From contig NZ_VISE01000001.1 in the NCBI RefSeq assembly GCF_007827275.1, positions 3,162,001 through 3,226,000 of the forward strand: 64,000 nt of DNA, written 5' to 3'. Made by a program: the position numbers and the translations under genes. Each line of letters opens with the position of its first letter. Positions within the stretch are counted from its first letter, which is position 1. This document shows, one piece after another, positions 17,302 to 27,180 of this stretch. Under the pieces are notes generated by a model. The model searched no databases and was not told the origin of the DNA. It saw only the letters and a program-made list of their open reading frames with translations. The DNA comes from Gillisia sp. Hel_I_86. Its GTDB lineage: Bacteria; Bacteroidota; Bacteroidia; Flavobacteriales; Flavobacteriaceae.

Positions 17302-18991
17302 CAGTCTGTCTAATAACTTAGGTTATTTACCGATTTGTGACTAAAATAAGGCTTTTTATGGTATGCTGAGGAATAAAACGCGAATCAGAGATGTTGAAAT
17401 TAAAGATGGGTATTAGCTTTAATATGACTTTATACGCTCTTATAAAGGTATAAAAACAAGCACATAAGGTGTTCAATAACTCCTTCCATGCCTTTTTGCC
17501 AATCAAGTTCAAAATTCGTCTGAGATTGTAGGCAATGAAAATAAACCCAACATCTGCAGAAGCCCTTTTCTTGCCTTTTTTAGAAAGGATATGATCAAAT
17601 CCCCATTGCCTTTTCATGGTTCCAAAGGGATGTTCTACAATAGCCTGCCTGCGTCTGTACAATTCAGGATCAGCTTCCATATTTCTTTTGTTTTCTTCAT
17701 AAACAGGAGTGTATAGGTTCCTAGCCAGGAGCCTCCCGTTTTTGGCCGTGGTGCATAACTCCCGCACCGGGCATCCCTTACAAGCTCTTGTTTTATACTG
17801 TTTGAACCTTGACTCGTTTGATTTCCCTCGGTGGTTGACGTAAAAGGTGCCGTTGGTTTTCAGAAAATTACCTTGGGGACATATGTAGTGATCGTTCCCC
17901 GTATCGTAGGTAAAATTTTTAACATTGTACAGGGGATCCGGTGCATTGGAACCGGGGGCAGGAATAGCAACCAGGGTTTTGATCCCTAAACCCTGGGCAA
18001 TTTCCAATTCAGATCCAGTATGATATCCTTTGTCAAAAAGAGCGGTGAAATCATTGTTCCCTATAATGGATTTTGCTCTTCTGATCATGGCTCCCATCGC
18101 TTTTTTATCATTATTGTTGGTGACTTCATAATCAATGGGGATGCAGTGCTTGGCATCTACGGTGGACTGGACATTATAGACTACCTCTGTAATGTTGCCC
18201 CTCAAGACCATATGTCTGCTCTCGTTGTCCGAGGTTGAGATCTGGTCTTCTTGGGTTTGATCCAATTCCTGCTCGAGTTTATGATACGTATCCTTGCGCT
18301 TGTTCTGGGTATCCATCTGCTCATGGATATTTTCTTTTTCTACAGTACCATCGGCTTGTTCTAGCGCTTGGTTATATTCCTGAAGCTTGTTATCGATATA
18401 TCGAAGGTGACGGTCGATCTTCTTTTTATTGAAGTTGTTCTTTTTGCTGTTCTGGGCTCTTAGCTTGGTGCCATCCCCTGCAATAAGTTTCCCTCCAATG
18501 AGATTGAAGTGTTTGGCCAGTGCTACTGTGGCACGAAAAACTTTCTTTATAGCCTCAGGATTGTCCTTTCTAAAGTTGGCAATGGTGTTATGGTCTGGGG
18601 AGAGTTGCCCAAGGAGCCACATCAATTCGATATTTCGTTTGCATTCGCGCTCCAAATTTCGGGAGGAACGCAGTCGGTTCAAATATCCATAGATAAATAA
18701 CTTGAGCAACACACCTGGGTGGTAAGCAGGACGACCTCCTTCTGGGAAATTTACTCGAAACCCCATGTCTTCTAAATCCAAGCTATCTACAAAGATATCT
18801 ACGGCCCTGACCTCGTTTTCCTGATTAATGGCGTCCTCTAGGGACACAGGGAACAACGAGGATTGTTTGCGATTTTTTCCTTCTATAAATCTCATGGCAT
18901 GAAGATACAACAGTAGCTCATTGTGCTATAAAACAATAATAGAAGAAATTAACAAAGTTATTAAAAGCGAAGGGGGTTATTAGACAGTCTG
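17302..18991 (-). mobile_element. IS1182-family element, type A, copy 2
   Basis: 1690 bp, same ends and same target position (AACGG then TCTTG) as copy 1, with ACGG duplicated (17298-17301 / 18992-18995). Confidence 0.9.
17327..18895 (-). CDS. IS1182-family transposase (type A, copy 2)
   Basis: Same predicted protein as the copy at 14584-16152, intact. Only the flanks differ. It separates the Fic cassette from the rest of site a3. Confidence 0.93.
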   Translation of the reverse strand: MRFIEGKNRKQSSLFPVSLEDAINQENEVRAVDIFVDSLDLEDMGFRVNFPEGGRPAYHPGVLLKLFIYGYLNRLRSSRNLERECKRNIELMWLLGQLSPDHNTIANFRKDNPEAIKKVFRATVALAKHFNLIGGKLIAGDGTKLRAQNSKKNNFNKKKIDRHLRYIDNKLQEYNQALEQADGTVEKENIHEQMDTQNKRKDTYHKLEQELDQTQEDQISTSDNESRHMVLRGNITEVVYNVQSTVDAKHCIPIDYEVTNNNDKKAMGAMIRRAKSIIGNNDFTALFDKGYHTGSELEIAQGLGIKTLVAIPAPGSNAPDPLYNVKNFTYDTGNDHYICPQGNFLKTNGTFYVNHRGKSNESRFKQYKTRACKGCPVRELCTTAKNGRLLARNLYTPVYEENKRNMEADPELYRRRQAIVEHPFGTMKRQWGFDHILSKKGKKRASADVGFIFIAYNLRRILNLIGKKAWKELLNTLCACFYTFIRAYKVILKLIPIFNFNISDSRFIPQHTIKSLILVTNR

Positions 18992-19112
18992 ACGGTCTTG
19001 GTTAAGGCAAGTAGCGTGGAGTAGGCCCTATGTTTGTATAAAGCATAAGTTTCAGGTATTTATTATAACATAGTAATATCTAGTCACTTAATTACTTTAA
19101 AATCCAAAACCT

Positions 19113-20177
19113 ATGCAGACACAAAGTACACAATTCGACTTCACCGGCCAAAAAATTTATGTAGGCATCGACACGCACCTTAAGAGCTGGAATGTAACGG
19201 TTATGATGGATCCTTATTACCAGAAAACCTTTTCACAGAATGCCAATGCCCAGACCCTCTTCAACCATCTACATGAGAATTATCCCGGAGGTAGTTACTT
19301 TAGTGCTTATGAAGCTGGCTTTGCGGGTTTTATGCCTCATTACCGTTTAATGGGCCTGGGTATTGAATCTATTGTGGTGAACCCTGCAGATATTCCCACG
19401 ACCGGAAAAGAAAAGGTTCAAAAGAATGATTCGAGGGATAGTAAAAAAATCGCCCGTTCGCTAAAGAACGGTGAATTGACCCCAATTTATGTTCCCTCGC
19501 TCCAGACCCTGGCGGATAGGAGCCTTGTTCGCTTGAGAAAAACGATTGCCAGGGACCTGGCAAAAACAAAGACGCAGATCAAATCTTTCCTTCATTGCAA
19601 CGGGATCGATATCCCAGATGATTTGAGCAAAGAAAACTGGACCAGGAAATTCATCAAATGGCTTATAGAAATAGAGATCGGACCCTTCAGGGAAACCCTG
19701 GAGGGTCATTTAGCTAAGTACCATTATTTTTATGCGCAAAAGCTAGCTATTAATCGGAAAGTCAAGATGCTTTCTGCCACTCCCCAGTATAAGGATAATA
19801 TGGAACTTCTGCAGTCCATACCGGGAGTAGGCTATATCACGGCCATAACCTTTCTCACAGAGATAGAAAACATAAAAAGGTTCAAAAGCCTGGACAGGCT
19901 ATGCAGTTTTATAGGTTTGGTACCGTCTACAAATTCCTCGGGAGAAAACGAAAGAATAGGAGAAATCACTCCCAGGGGCCACCGTATTCTCAGGGATATA
20001 CTGGTAGAAGCCTCCTGGAAGGCAATAGGAAAAGATCCGGCCTTGGGAGCAACATATTCGAAACTCGGCCATAGAATGAAACCCAACAAGGCGATCATAC
20101 GCATTACCAAAAAAATATTGAGCAGGATGAGATTCGTCCTGAATAACCAAACCCGATATGAACTGGGATATAAATAA
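19113..20177 (+). CDS. IS110-family transposase (element A, copy 1)
   Basis: 354 aa. N-terminal RuvC-like DEDD domain (YVGIDTHLKSWNV; YFSAYEAGFAGF; NPADIPTTGKEKVQKNDSRD) and C-terminal Tnp20 domain with helix-hairpin-helix (LLQSIPGVGYITAITFLTEI) and the serine-containing LVPSTNSSGENERIGEITPR. These recombinases cut and join DNA under guidance of a structured bridge RNA. Start ATG follows an AT-rich leader of about 90 bp. Intact; one synonymous difference from copy 2. Confidence 0.95.
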   Translation: MQTQSTQFDFTGQKIYVGIDTHLKSWNVTVMMDPYYQKTFSQNANAQTLFNHLHENYPGGSYFSAYEAGFAGFMPHYRLMGLGIESIVVNPADIPTTGKEKVQKNDSRDSKKIARSLKNGELTPIYVPSLQTLADRSLVRLRKTIARDLAKTKTQIKSFLHCNGIDIPDDLSKENWTRKFIKWLIEIEIGPFRETLEGHLAKYHYFYAQKLAINRKVKMLSATPQYKDNMELLQSIPGVGYITAITFLTEIENIKRFKSLDRLCSFIGLVPSTNSSGENERIGEITPRGHRILRDILVEASWKAIGKDPALGATYSKLGHRMKPNKAIIRITKKILSRMRFVLNNQTRYELGYK

Positions 20178-20560
20178 TATTAAAAGAGTAATTTATAAAA
20201 CAGCTATCTTCAAGTGTGACCGTTTCCGCGTCCCTGCAGCGTTAACGACTGTCATTTAGTAGACTGCGGCGCACTTATTTATATAAACTAAACAAGACGA
20301 TGCAGCTCCTTAGAGTCTGTTAATAGAAGGCTGTTTTATAATATTACAATTACTGATTAAGATAAAGCTATAAGACCTTGAGTTTTCTTAGCCATGGAGG
20401 ACAATGAATAAATTTAAAAAGGTCCCTTTTTAGAGAAGGAACCGTATTCACTGTCGAAAGCCTTATTGCTGTTGAGTTGCTCTCCAGCAGCGCTCACTTC
20501 CCCTTCAGGCTAACATGTTAAATATAGGAAAAAAGTTGTCTAAAATTTGATATACAACAT
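20178..20560 (+). ncRNA. Candidate bridge RNA of element A (copy 1)
   Basis: 380 bp of conserved non-coding DNA between transposase stop and right end, the place where IS1111-group elements encode their guide RNA. CGCGTCCCT (20227-20235) is the exact reverse complement of AGGGACGCG in the consensus target; AGTAG (20258-20262) equals the left half of the target (GGAGTAGG). The two lie on either side of a GCAG/CTGC-closed loop. Not proven as a transcript. Confidence 0.6.
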
Positions 20561-20657
20561 AGAAGGGACGCAAACTTGTCGGCTATATTGTTTTTTACTT
20601 GGTCTCTAAAATAACACTTTTTACCAAAATACCCGCTATTTGCTGTTAAACGATGTT

Positions 20658-21198
20658 GGCTACAGTGGTTTTTGCGAAGTGTTTATCTATCCTGCGTTTT
20701 GTTCCGCTCTGATTTTCTTGTTCTTATCAATAATTTTCAAAAAAGCTTTTTTCCTATTCGATTAAAATCCAGTATTTTAAACTGAAAGTATTGAATTTTT
20801 ATATTTTTTACGCTCGAGTAAGAGTCAGCGAACTGATTTTAAGAGCATCCAATTTTTACATTTACCATACTTGAGTAAAAGTCAGAATAATAACTTTCAA
20901 TGCCTTTTTCACGTTTGAGTAAGAGTTCAAGATCTAAATTTTAAAGACCTCCAATTTTTACATTTTTCATCTTTTAAATTTTATTTCATTTCTTACTTTT
21001 TATTTGAAGTTTTGATCTTTTTAGTTTTTTTTATTCTTTTCCGCACCGCTGGTTTTTTTCCAATTAGATCACCTTGATTTTTCTTAAGTCTATGTTTAAA
21101 ATCTACTTTTTCGTAATTCAGTTTTGTATTTTTCAGTTACTGGATTGTTAATTTGAAACGACTAATATTCTTTTTTGCTGAATGCTCCCATTGTAGCC
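20658..21198. other. ORF-less cassette N1
   Basis: Cassette from GTTGGCTACA to TGTAGCCAAC, about 540 bp, T-rich on the plus strand and with no credible gene. Contains three spaced versions of a GAGTAAGAGTC motif (20816-20826, 20873-20883, 20917-20927), two preceded by TTTTTNACG-type runs. An almost identical copy is at 23759-24299. Confidence 0.7.
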
Positions 21199-21325
21199 AA
21201 CGGTCTTGTTTAACGCAAGTGGCGCGGAATTATGGATGCGGATTTGTCGGCTTAACTGTTTTGTTTGTTATGGAAACTAATTTAGTACTTTTCTATTAAA
21301 CCCGCCATTTGCGATATACGTTGTT
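21199..21325. repeat. attC-like site a4 (diverged)
   Basis: Left half consensus, right half reads CCATTTGCGATATACGTT; internal spacer diverged (GGATGCGGATTTGTCGG). Halves no longer fully complementary. Confidence 0.65.
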
Positions 21326-21338
21326 ATACCGCGTTAAA

Positions 21339-21641
21339 TTACAAATCTCTCTTTAATTTTTCGGGATCTTTTCTGGTGTCAAATATTGTAACAATATTTA
21401 TTTTTTCTTCGTTGAAACTATAAAATAGAGTTGTCTGTTTTGTTATTACACATCTTCTTAACCCCTTTTCTTTTGTGGATTCCGGGAATATTTCTGGTTG
21501 CTCTTTTATGATTTCAATATTTCTATCTAATTTTTGAACGAACTCAGATTTTACTTTGTAAGACCATTTTTTAATCAAATATTCAAATAGGTCTTCTAGT
21601 TTTTCTTTCGCAATATCTGATGTAACTACAGTTCTACTCAT
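21339..21641 (-). CDS. ParE/RelE-type toxin (cassette 5)
   Basis: 100 aa, complete. Pattern of the ParE/RelE superfamily: IAKEKLEDLFEYLIKKWSYK, PEIFPESTKEKGLRRCVITK, TTLFYSFNEEKINIVTIFDT. ParE toxins act on gyrase, RelE on ribosome-bound mRNA; sequence alone does not separate the two. Overlaps its antitoxin gene by 1 nt (ATGA), so translation is coupled. Cassette ends GTTATACCGC / GCGGTATAAC pair. Confidence 0.85.
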   Translation of the reverse strand: MSRTVVTSDIAKEKLEDLFEYLIKKWSYKVKSEFVQKLDRNIEIIKEQPEIFPESTKEKGLRRCVITKQTTLFYSFNEEKINIVTIFDTRKDPEKLKRDL

Positions 21642-21868
21642 TATCTATGTTTGGCCATAAATGATTCGTAGTCAGTGGTTTTTCCTTGTTCTATTTGTTT
21701 CCTTGCTTCTTTTATTTCCTTTTTTTGGTCAGAAGATAAATCCTCCCAAAAATCGGTAGTTTTTTCTTTTTTAAAAATTTGTTGAATAGACTTAATGATC
21801 TTAGGATTATCAGTATTTAATAACAATTTTGCCAACTCTATCTTTTCAGCTTGAATATTCATAAGCAA
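21641..21868 (-). CDS. Antitoxin partner of the ParE/RelE toxin (cassette 5)
   Basis: 75 aa, acidic and Lys/Glu-rich. Ends with DQKKEIKEARKQIEQGKTTD followed by YESFMAKHR, a pattern common in Bacteroidota ParD-like or addiction-module component antitoxins. It precedes the toxin in the same operon. No clear DNA-binding motif, as usual for this group. Confidence 0.75.
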   Translation of the reverse strand: MLMNIQAEKIELAKLLLNTDNPKIIKSIQQIFKKEKTTDFWEDLSSDQKKEIKEARKQIEQGKTTDYESFMAKHR

Positions 21869-21943
21869 GTCATTTCTAACAAAAATAATGAATATTAAAT
21901 AAATTTAAGTTCAATTCTCACTGTTTTTAATGCGGTATAACGG

Positions 21944-23633
21944 CAGTCTGTCTAATAACTTAGGTTATTTACCGATTTGTGACTAAAATAAGGCTTTTTA
22001 TGGTATGCTGAGGAATAAAACGCGAATCAGAGATGTTGAAATTAAAGATGGGTATTAGCTTTAATATGACTTTATACGCTCTTATAAAGGTATAAAAACA
22101 AGCACATAAGGTGTTCAATAACTCCTTCCATGCCTTTTTGCCAATCAAGTTCAAAATTCGTCTGAGATTGTAGGCAATGAAAATAAACCCAACATCTGCA
22201 GAAGCCCTTTTCTTGCCTTTTTTAGAAAGGATATGATCAAATCCCCATTGCCTTTTCATGGTTCCAAAGGGATGTTCTACAATAGCCTGCCTGCGTCTGT
22301 ACAATTCAGGATCAGCTTCCATATTTCTTTTGTTTTCTTCATAAACAGGAGTGTATAGGTTCCTAGCCAGGAGCCTCCCGTTTTTGGCCGTGGTGCATAA
22401 CTCCCGCACCGGGCATCCCTTACAAGCTCTTGTTTTATACTGTTTGAACCTTGACTCGTTTGATTTCCCTCGGTGGTTGACGTAAAAGGTGCCGTTGGTT
22501 TTCAGAAAATTACCTTGGGGACATATGTAGTGATCGTTCCCCGTATCGTAGGTAAAATTTTTAACATTGTACAGGGGATCCGGTGCATTGGAACCGGGGG
22601 CAGGAATAGCAACCAGGGTTTTGATCCCTAAACCCTGGGCAATTTCCAATTCAGATCCAGTATGATATCCTTTGTCAAAAAGAGCGGTGAAATCATTGTT
22701 CCCTATAATGGATTTTGCTCTTCTGATCATGGCTCCCATCGCTTTTTTATCATTATTGTTGGTGACTTCATAATCAATGGGGATGCAGTGCTTGGCATCT
22801 ACGGTGGACTGGACATTATAGACTACCTCTGTAATGTTGCCCCTCAAGACCATATGTCTGCTCTCGTTGTCCGAGGTTGAGATCTGGTCTTCTTGGGTTT
22901 GATCCAATTCCTGCTCGAGTTTATGATACGTATCCTTGCGCTTGTTCTGGGTATCCATCTGCTCATGGATATTTTCTTTTTCTACAGTACCATCGGCTTG
23001 TTCTAGCGCTTGGTTATATTCCTGAAGCTTGTTATCGATATATCGAAGGTGACGGTCGATCTTCTTTTTATTGAAGTTGTTCTTTTTGCTGTTCTGGGCT
23101 CTTAGCTTGGTGCCATCCCCTGCAATAAGTTTCCCTCCAATGAGATTGAAGTGTTTGGCCAGTGCTACTGTGGCACGAAAAACTTTCTTTATAGCCTCAG
23201 GATTGTCCTTTCTAAAGTTGGCAATGGTGTTATGGTCTGGGGAGAGTTGCCCAAGGAGCCACATCAATTCGATATTTCGTTTGCATTCGCGCTCCAAATT
23301 TCGGGAGGAACGCAGTCGGTTCAAATATCCATAGATAAATAACTTGAGCAACACACCTGGGTGGTAAGCAGGACGACCTCCTTCTGGGAAATTTACTCGA
23401 AACCCCATGTCTTCTAAATCCAAGCTATCTACAAAGATATCTACGGCCCTGACCTCGTTTTCCTGATTAATGGCGTCCTCTAGGGACACAGGGAACAACG
23501 AGGATTGTTTGCGATTTTTTCCTTCTATAAATCTCATGGCATGAAGATACAACAGTAGCTCATTGTGCTATAAAACAATAATAGAAGAAATTAACAAAGT
23601 TATTAAAAGCGAAGGGGGTTATTAGACAGTCTG
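21944..23633 (-). mobile_element. IS1182-family element, type A, copy 3
   Basis: 1690 bp, same ends and target position; ACGG duplicated (21940-21943 / 23634-23637). Confidence 0.9.
21969..23537 (-). CDS. IS1182-family transposase (type A, copy 3)
   Basis: Same predicted protein as the copies at 14584 and 17327; intact. It lies between the ParE-type cassette and the second copy of the ORF-less cassette N1. Confidence 0.93.
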   Translation of the reverse strand: MRFIEGKNRKQSSLFPVSLEDAINQENEVRAVDIFVDSLDLEDMGFRVNFPEGGRPAYHPGVLLKLFIYGYLNRLRSSRNLERECKRNIELMWLLGQLSPDHNTIANFRKDNPEAIKKVFRATVALAKHFNLIGGKLIAGDGTKLRAQNSKKNNFNKKKIDRHLRYIDNKLQEYNQALEQADGTVEKENIHEQMDTQNKRKDTYHKLEQELDQTQEDQISTSDNESRHMVLRGNITEVVYNVQSTVDAKHCIPIDYEVTNNNDKKAMGAMIRRAKSIIGNNDFTALFDKGYHTGSELEIAQGLGIKTLVAIPAPGSNAPDPLYNVKNFTYDTGNDHYICPQGNFLKTNGTFYVNHRGKSNESRFKQYKTRACKGCPVRELCTTAKNGRLLARNLYTPVYEENKRNMEADPELYRRRQAIVEHPFGTMKRQWGFDHILSKKGKKRASADVGFIFIAYNLRRILNLIGKKAWKELLNTLCACFYTFIRAYKVILKLIPIFNFNISDSRFIPQHTIKSLILVTNR

Positions 23634-23758
23634 ACGGTCTTGGTTAAGGCAAGTGGCGTGGAATGGGGACACGTTCTTGTCGGCTTTGTTGTTTTTTAAT
23701 TAATCTCTAAAATTACACTTTTCAGCAAACTGCCCGCTATTTGCTGTTAAACGATGTT

Positions 23759-24299
23759 GGCTACAGTGGTTTTTGCGAAGTGTTTATCTATCCTGCGTTT
23801 TGTTCCGCTCTGATTTTCTTGTTCTTATCAATAATTTTCAAAAAAGCTTTTTTCCTATTCGATTAAAATCCAGTATTTTAAACTGAAAGTATTGAATTTT
23901 TATATTTTTTACGCTCGAGTAAGAGTCAGCGAACTGATTTTAAGAGCATCCAATTTTTACATTTACCATACTTGAGTAAAAGTCAGAATAATAACTTTCA
24001 ATGCCTTTTTCACGTTTGAGTAAGAGTTCAAGATCTAAATTTTAAAGACCTCCAATTTTTACATTTTTCATCTTTTAAATTTTATTTCATTTCTTACTTT
24101 TTATTTGAAGTTTTGATCTTTTTAGTTTTTTTCATTCTTTTCCGCACCGCTGGTTTTTTTCCAATTAGATCACCTTGATTTTTCTTAAGTCTATGTTTAA
24201 AATCTACTTTTTCGTAATTCAGTTTTGTATTTTTCAGTTACTGGATTGTTAATTTGAAACGACTAATATTCTTTTTTGCTGAATGCTCCCATTGTAGCC
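23759..24299. other. ORF-less cassette N1, second copy
   Basis: Near-identical to 20658-21198 (a T/C difference at about 24131 noted). Same ends GTTGGCTACA / TGTAGCCAAC. A cassette duplicated in one array, with a different cassette between the copies. Confidence 0.8.
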
Positions 24300-24304
24300 A
24301 ACGG

Positions 24305-25994
24305 CAGTCTGTCTAAAAACATGGTTGACAATGGTTTTATTGTCCTAAAATACGTTTTTTAAGGCTGTATGGCATGGTGCCAGCAAAACTTTGCGTTATA
24401 TTGGAAAAGGAAACTAGTTCTTAAAAAGCGGTAAAATCGCGCTATTAAGCCCAAAATTTTATCAAACAAGGTATTGCTACCTTCTTGTAGGGCTTTATGG
24501 CCTATCAGGTTAATGATCCTTTTGAGGTTGTAGGCAATAAAGATGAAGCCTACATCTGCAGAGGCCCTTTTCTTTCCTTTTTTGGTAAGGATATGGTCAA
24601 ACCCCCATTGCCTTTTCATGGTTCCAAATGGGTGTTCCACAATGGCCTGCCTGCGGCGGTAGAGTTCTTTTTCTTGTTCCATGTTTTTTCGGTTCTCCTC
24701 GTAGAATGGCGCAAAGACATTCCGGGCAAGGAGCCTTCCATTTTTTGCCCTGGTGCACAGGTCTCGCACGGGGCACCCCTTACAGGCCTTTGTTTTGTAT
24801 TGTTTGAACTTACTTTGGTTGGGCTTGCCTTGATGGTTTGTATAAAAGTTGCCGTTGGTCTTCAGGGCGTGTCCCTGTGGGCAGGTATACTGGTCCTGTT
24901 GTTGGTCGTAAATGAAATTCTGTAGGTTGTAATCCGGGTGTGGTGCCGTGGATGCGGGCGCGGGAATGGCCACCATTGTTTTGATACCGAGCTTTTGAGC
25001 GGTTTCGAGTTCCGATCCTGTGTGGTAGCCTTTGTCAAAGAGTGCTGTAAAGGTATTGTTCCTGAGTATGGCCTTGGACCTTCTTATCATATCGCCCATG
25101 GCCTTGGAGTCATTTCGGTTGGTGACCTGGTAATCAATAGGGATGCAGTGCAGGCCGTCCACAGTGGACTGTACGTTATAGGCCACCTCGGTAATGTTCC
25201 CCCGCAGGACCATATGGCGGCTTTCCCCATCGGAAGTTGAAATTTGTTCTTCCCCGGTCTGCTCCAGTTGTTTTTTGAGCTTTGTATAATTTTCCCTTCG
25301 CTGGGCATGCTTTCGTATTTCTTTTTGGACCTCTTGTTTTTCAGTCTCCCCATCGGCCTTTGCCAGGTCCTGGTTGTACTGATCGAGTTTGTTGTCGATA
25401 TATTCCAGGTGGCGTTTTATCTTCTTTTCGTTGAAATTGTTCTTTTTACTGTTCTGTGCACGCAGTTTGGTACTGTCCCCGGCAATGATCCTACCGCCGA
25501 TCAGTTTGAAGTTCATGGCCAGTTCCACCGTGGCGCGGAACACGTGTTTGATGGCCTTGGGGTTGTTTTTTCTGAAATTGGCAATGGTGTTGTGGTCGGG
25601 GGCAAGTTGGCCAAGGAGCCACATCATCTCCATATTTCGTTTGCACTCGCGCTCGAGGATCCTGGAAGAACGCAGGCGGTTCATATATCCATATAGGAAC
25701 AATTTCAGGAGCGTTGCTGGATGATAGGCCGGCCTTCCGCCTTCGGGGAAATGTACCTTGAAGCCCATCTTTTCAAGATCGAGGCCATCAACGAACACAT
25801 CAATGGCTCGGACTTCGTTTTCTTGGTCAATGGCTTCATCCAGGGAAACTGGGAACAGGCTGGCTTGTTTACGGTCTTTGGGTATAATGAATTTCATACC
25901 TAAAAGATACGGTTAAGCCTAACAATAGGAAACAGCTCAGCAAATAAGAAATCAACATAGTTATTAAGAAAGCAAGGGGTTTTTAGACAGTCTG
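24305..25994 (-). mobile_element. IS1182-family element, type B, copy 1
   Basis: 1690 bp. Ends CAGTCTGTCTAAAAAC and GTTTTTAGACAGTCTG-like (right end GGGGTTTTTAGACAGTCTG). ACGG duplicated (24301-24304 / 25995-25998). Related to but clearly different from type A. Confidence 0.9.
24359..25897 (-). CDS. IS1182-family transposase (type B, copy 1)
   Basis: 512 aa, intact, start MKFIIPKDRKQASLFPVSLD. Same domain order as type A (DUF772; Asp in IIAGDSTKLRAQ; ALFDKGYHTGSELETAQ; CKGCPVRDLC; RRQAIVEHPFGTMKRQWGF) with many substitutions and higher GC, so a separate IS species that uses the same target. Copy 2 at 32859-35861 is split by an IS4 element. Confidence 0.93.
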   Translation of the reverse strand: MKFIIPKDRKQASLFPVSLDEAIDQENEVRAIDVFVDGLDLEKMGFKVHFPEGGRPAYHPATLLKLFLYGYMNRLRSSRILERECKRNMEMMWLLGQLAPDHNTIANFRKNNPKAIKHVFRATVELAMNFKLIGGRIIAGDSTKLRAQNSKKNNFNEKKIKRHLEYIDNKLDQYNQDLAKADGETEKQEVQKEIRKHAQRRENYTKLKKQLEQTGEEQISTSDGESRHMVLRGNITEVAYNVQSTVDGLHCIPIDYQVTNRNDSKAMGDMIRRSKAILRNNTFTALFDKGYHTGSELETAQKLGIKTMVAIPAPASTAPHPDYNLQNFIYDQQQDQYTCPQGHALKTNGNFYTNHQGKPNQSKFKQYKTKACKGCPVRDLCTRAKNGRLLARNVFAPFYEENRKNMEQEKELYRRRQAIVEHPFGTMKRQWGFDHILTKKGKKRASADVGFIFIAYNLKRIINLIGHKALQEGSNTLFDKILGLIARFYRFLRTSFLFQYNAKFCWHHAIQP

Positions 25995-26115
25995 ACGGTC
26001 TTGTTTAACGCAAGTGGCGTGGAGTAGGCCCTATGTTTGTATAAAGCATAAGTTTCAGGTATTTATTATAACATAGTAATATCTAGTCACTTAATTACTT
26101 TAAAATCCAAAACCT

Positions 26116-27180
26116 ATGCAGACACAAAGTACACAATTCGACTTCACCGGCCAAAAAATTTATGTAGGCATCGACACGCACCTTAAGAGCTGGAATGTAA
26201 CGGTTATGATGGATCCTTATTACCAGAAAACCTTTTCACAGAATGCCAATGCCCAGACCCTCTTCAACCATCTACATGAGAATTATCCCGGAGGTAGTTA
26301 CTTTAGTGCTTATGAAGCTGGCTTTGCGGGTTTTATGCCTCATTACCGTTTAATGGGCCTGGGTATTGAATCTATTGTGGTGAACCCTGCAGATATTCCC
26401 ACGACCGGAAAAGAAAAGGTTCAGAAGAATGATTCGAGGGATAGTAAAAAAATCGCCCGTTCGCTAAAGAACGGTGAATTGACCCCAATTTATGTTCCCT
26501 CGCTCCAGACCCTGGCGGATAGGAGCCTTGTTCGCTTGAGAAAAACGATTGCCAGGGACCTGGCAAAAACAAAGACGCAGATCAAATCTTTCCTTCATTG
26601 CAACGGGATCGATATCCCAGATGATTTGAGCAAAGAAAACTGGACCAGGAAATTCATCAAATGGCTTATAGAAATAGAGATCGGACCCTTCAGGGAAACC
26701 CTGGAGGGTCATTTAGCTAAGTACCATTATTTTTATGCGCAAAAGCTAGCTATTAATCGGAAAGTCAAGATGCTTTCTGCCACTCCCCAGTATAAGGATA
26801 ATATGGAACTTCTGCAGTCCATACCGGGAGTAGGCTATATCACGGCCATAACCTTTCTCACAGAGATAGAAAACATAAAAAGGTTCAAAAGCCTGGACAG
26901 GCTATGCAGTTTTATAGGTTTGGTACCGTCTACAAATTCCTCGGGAGAAAACGAAAGAATAGGAGAAATCACTCCCAGGGGCCACCGTATTCTCAGGGAT
27001 ATACTGGTAGAAGCCTCCTGGAAGGCAATAGGAAAAGATCCGGCCTTGGGAGCAACATATTCGAAACTCGGCCATAGAATGAAACCCAACAAGGCGATCA
27101 TACGCATTACCAAAAAAATATTGAGCAGGATGAGATTCGTCCTGAATAACCAAACCCGATATGAACTGGGATATAAATAA
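26116..27180 (+). CDS. IS110-family transposase (element A, copy 2)
   Basis: 354 aa, same predicted protein as the copy at 19113-20177, intact, with all DEDD and serine-domain motifs. The only nucleotide difference noticed is synonymous. Confidence 0.95.
   Translation: MQTQSTQFDFTGQKIYVGIDTHLKSWNVTVMMDPYYQKTFSQNANAQTLFNHLHENYPGGSYFSAYEAGFAGFMPHYRLMGLGIESIVVNPADIPTTGKEKVQKNDSRDSKKIARSLKNGELTPIYVPSLQTLADRSLVRLRKTIARDLAKTKTQIKSFLHCNGIDIPDDLSKENWTRKFIKWLIEIEIGPFRETLEGHLAKYHYFYAQKLAINRKVKMLSATPQYKDNMELLQSIPGVGYITAITFLTEIENIKRFKSLDRLCSFIGLVPSTNSSGENERIGEITPRGHRILRDILVEASWKAIGKDPALGATYSKLGHRMKPNKAIIRITKKILSRMRFVLNNQTRYELGYK

Larger units (their letters stand above)
19026..20564 (+). mobile_element. 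IS110/IS1111-type element A, copy 1
   Basis: About 1539 bp. Sub-terminal inverted repeats CTATGTTTGTAT (19028-19039) and ATACAACATAG (20552-20562) with one gap, as in the IS1111 group. Inserted in the centre of site a3 between GTGGAGTAGG and GGGACGC; no clear target duplication. Right boundary uncertain by a few bases because of a G run. The right 380 bp are non-coding. Confidence 0.85.
17297..20657. repeat. attC-like site a3, split by IS1182-A and IS110-A
   Basis: Pieces: AACGG 17297-17301; ACGGTCTTGGTTAAGG to GTAGG 18992-19025; GGGACGCAAAC to GTT about 20564-20657. The left inner box (GGTTAAGGC) does not match the right one (GCTGTTAAAC), so the two halves come from different parents. Confidence 0.7.
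21939..23758. repeat. attC-like site a5, split by IS1182-A
   Basis: AACGG 21939-21943, IS, then 23634-23758. Left inner box GGTTAAGGC, right GCTGTTAAAC: mismatched halves as in a3. Confidence 0.7.
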
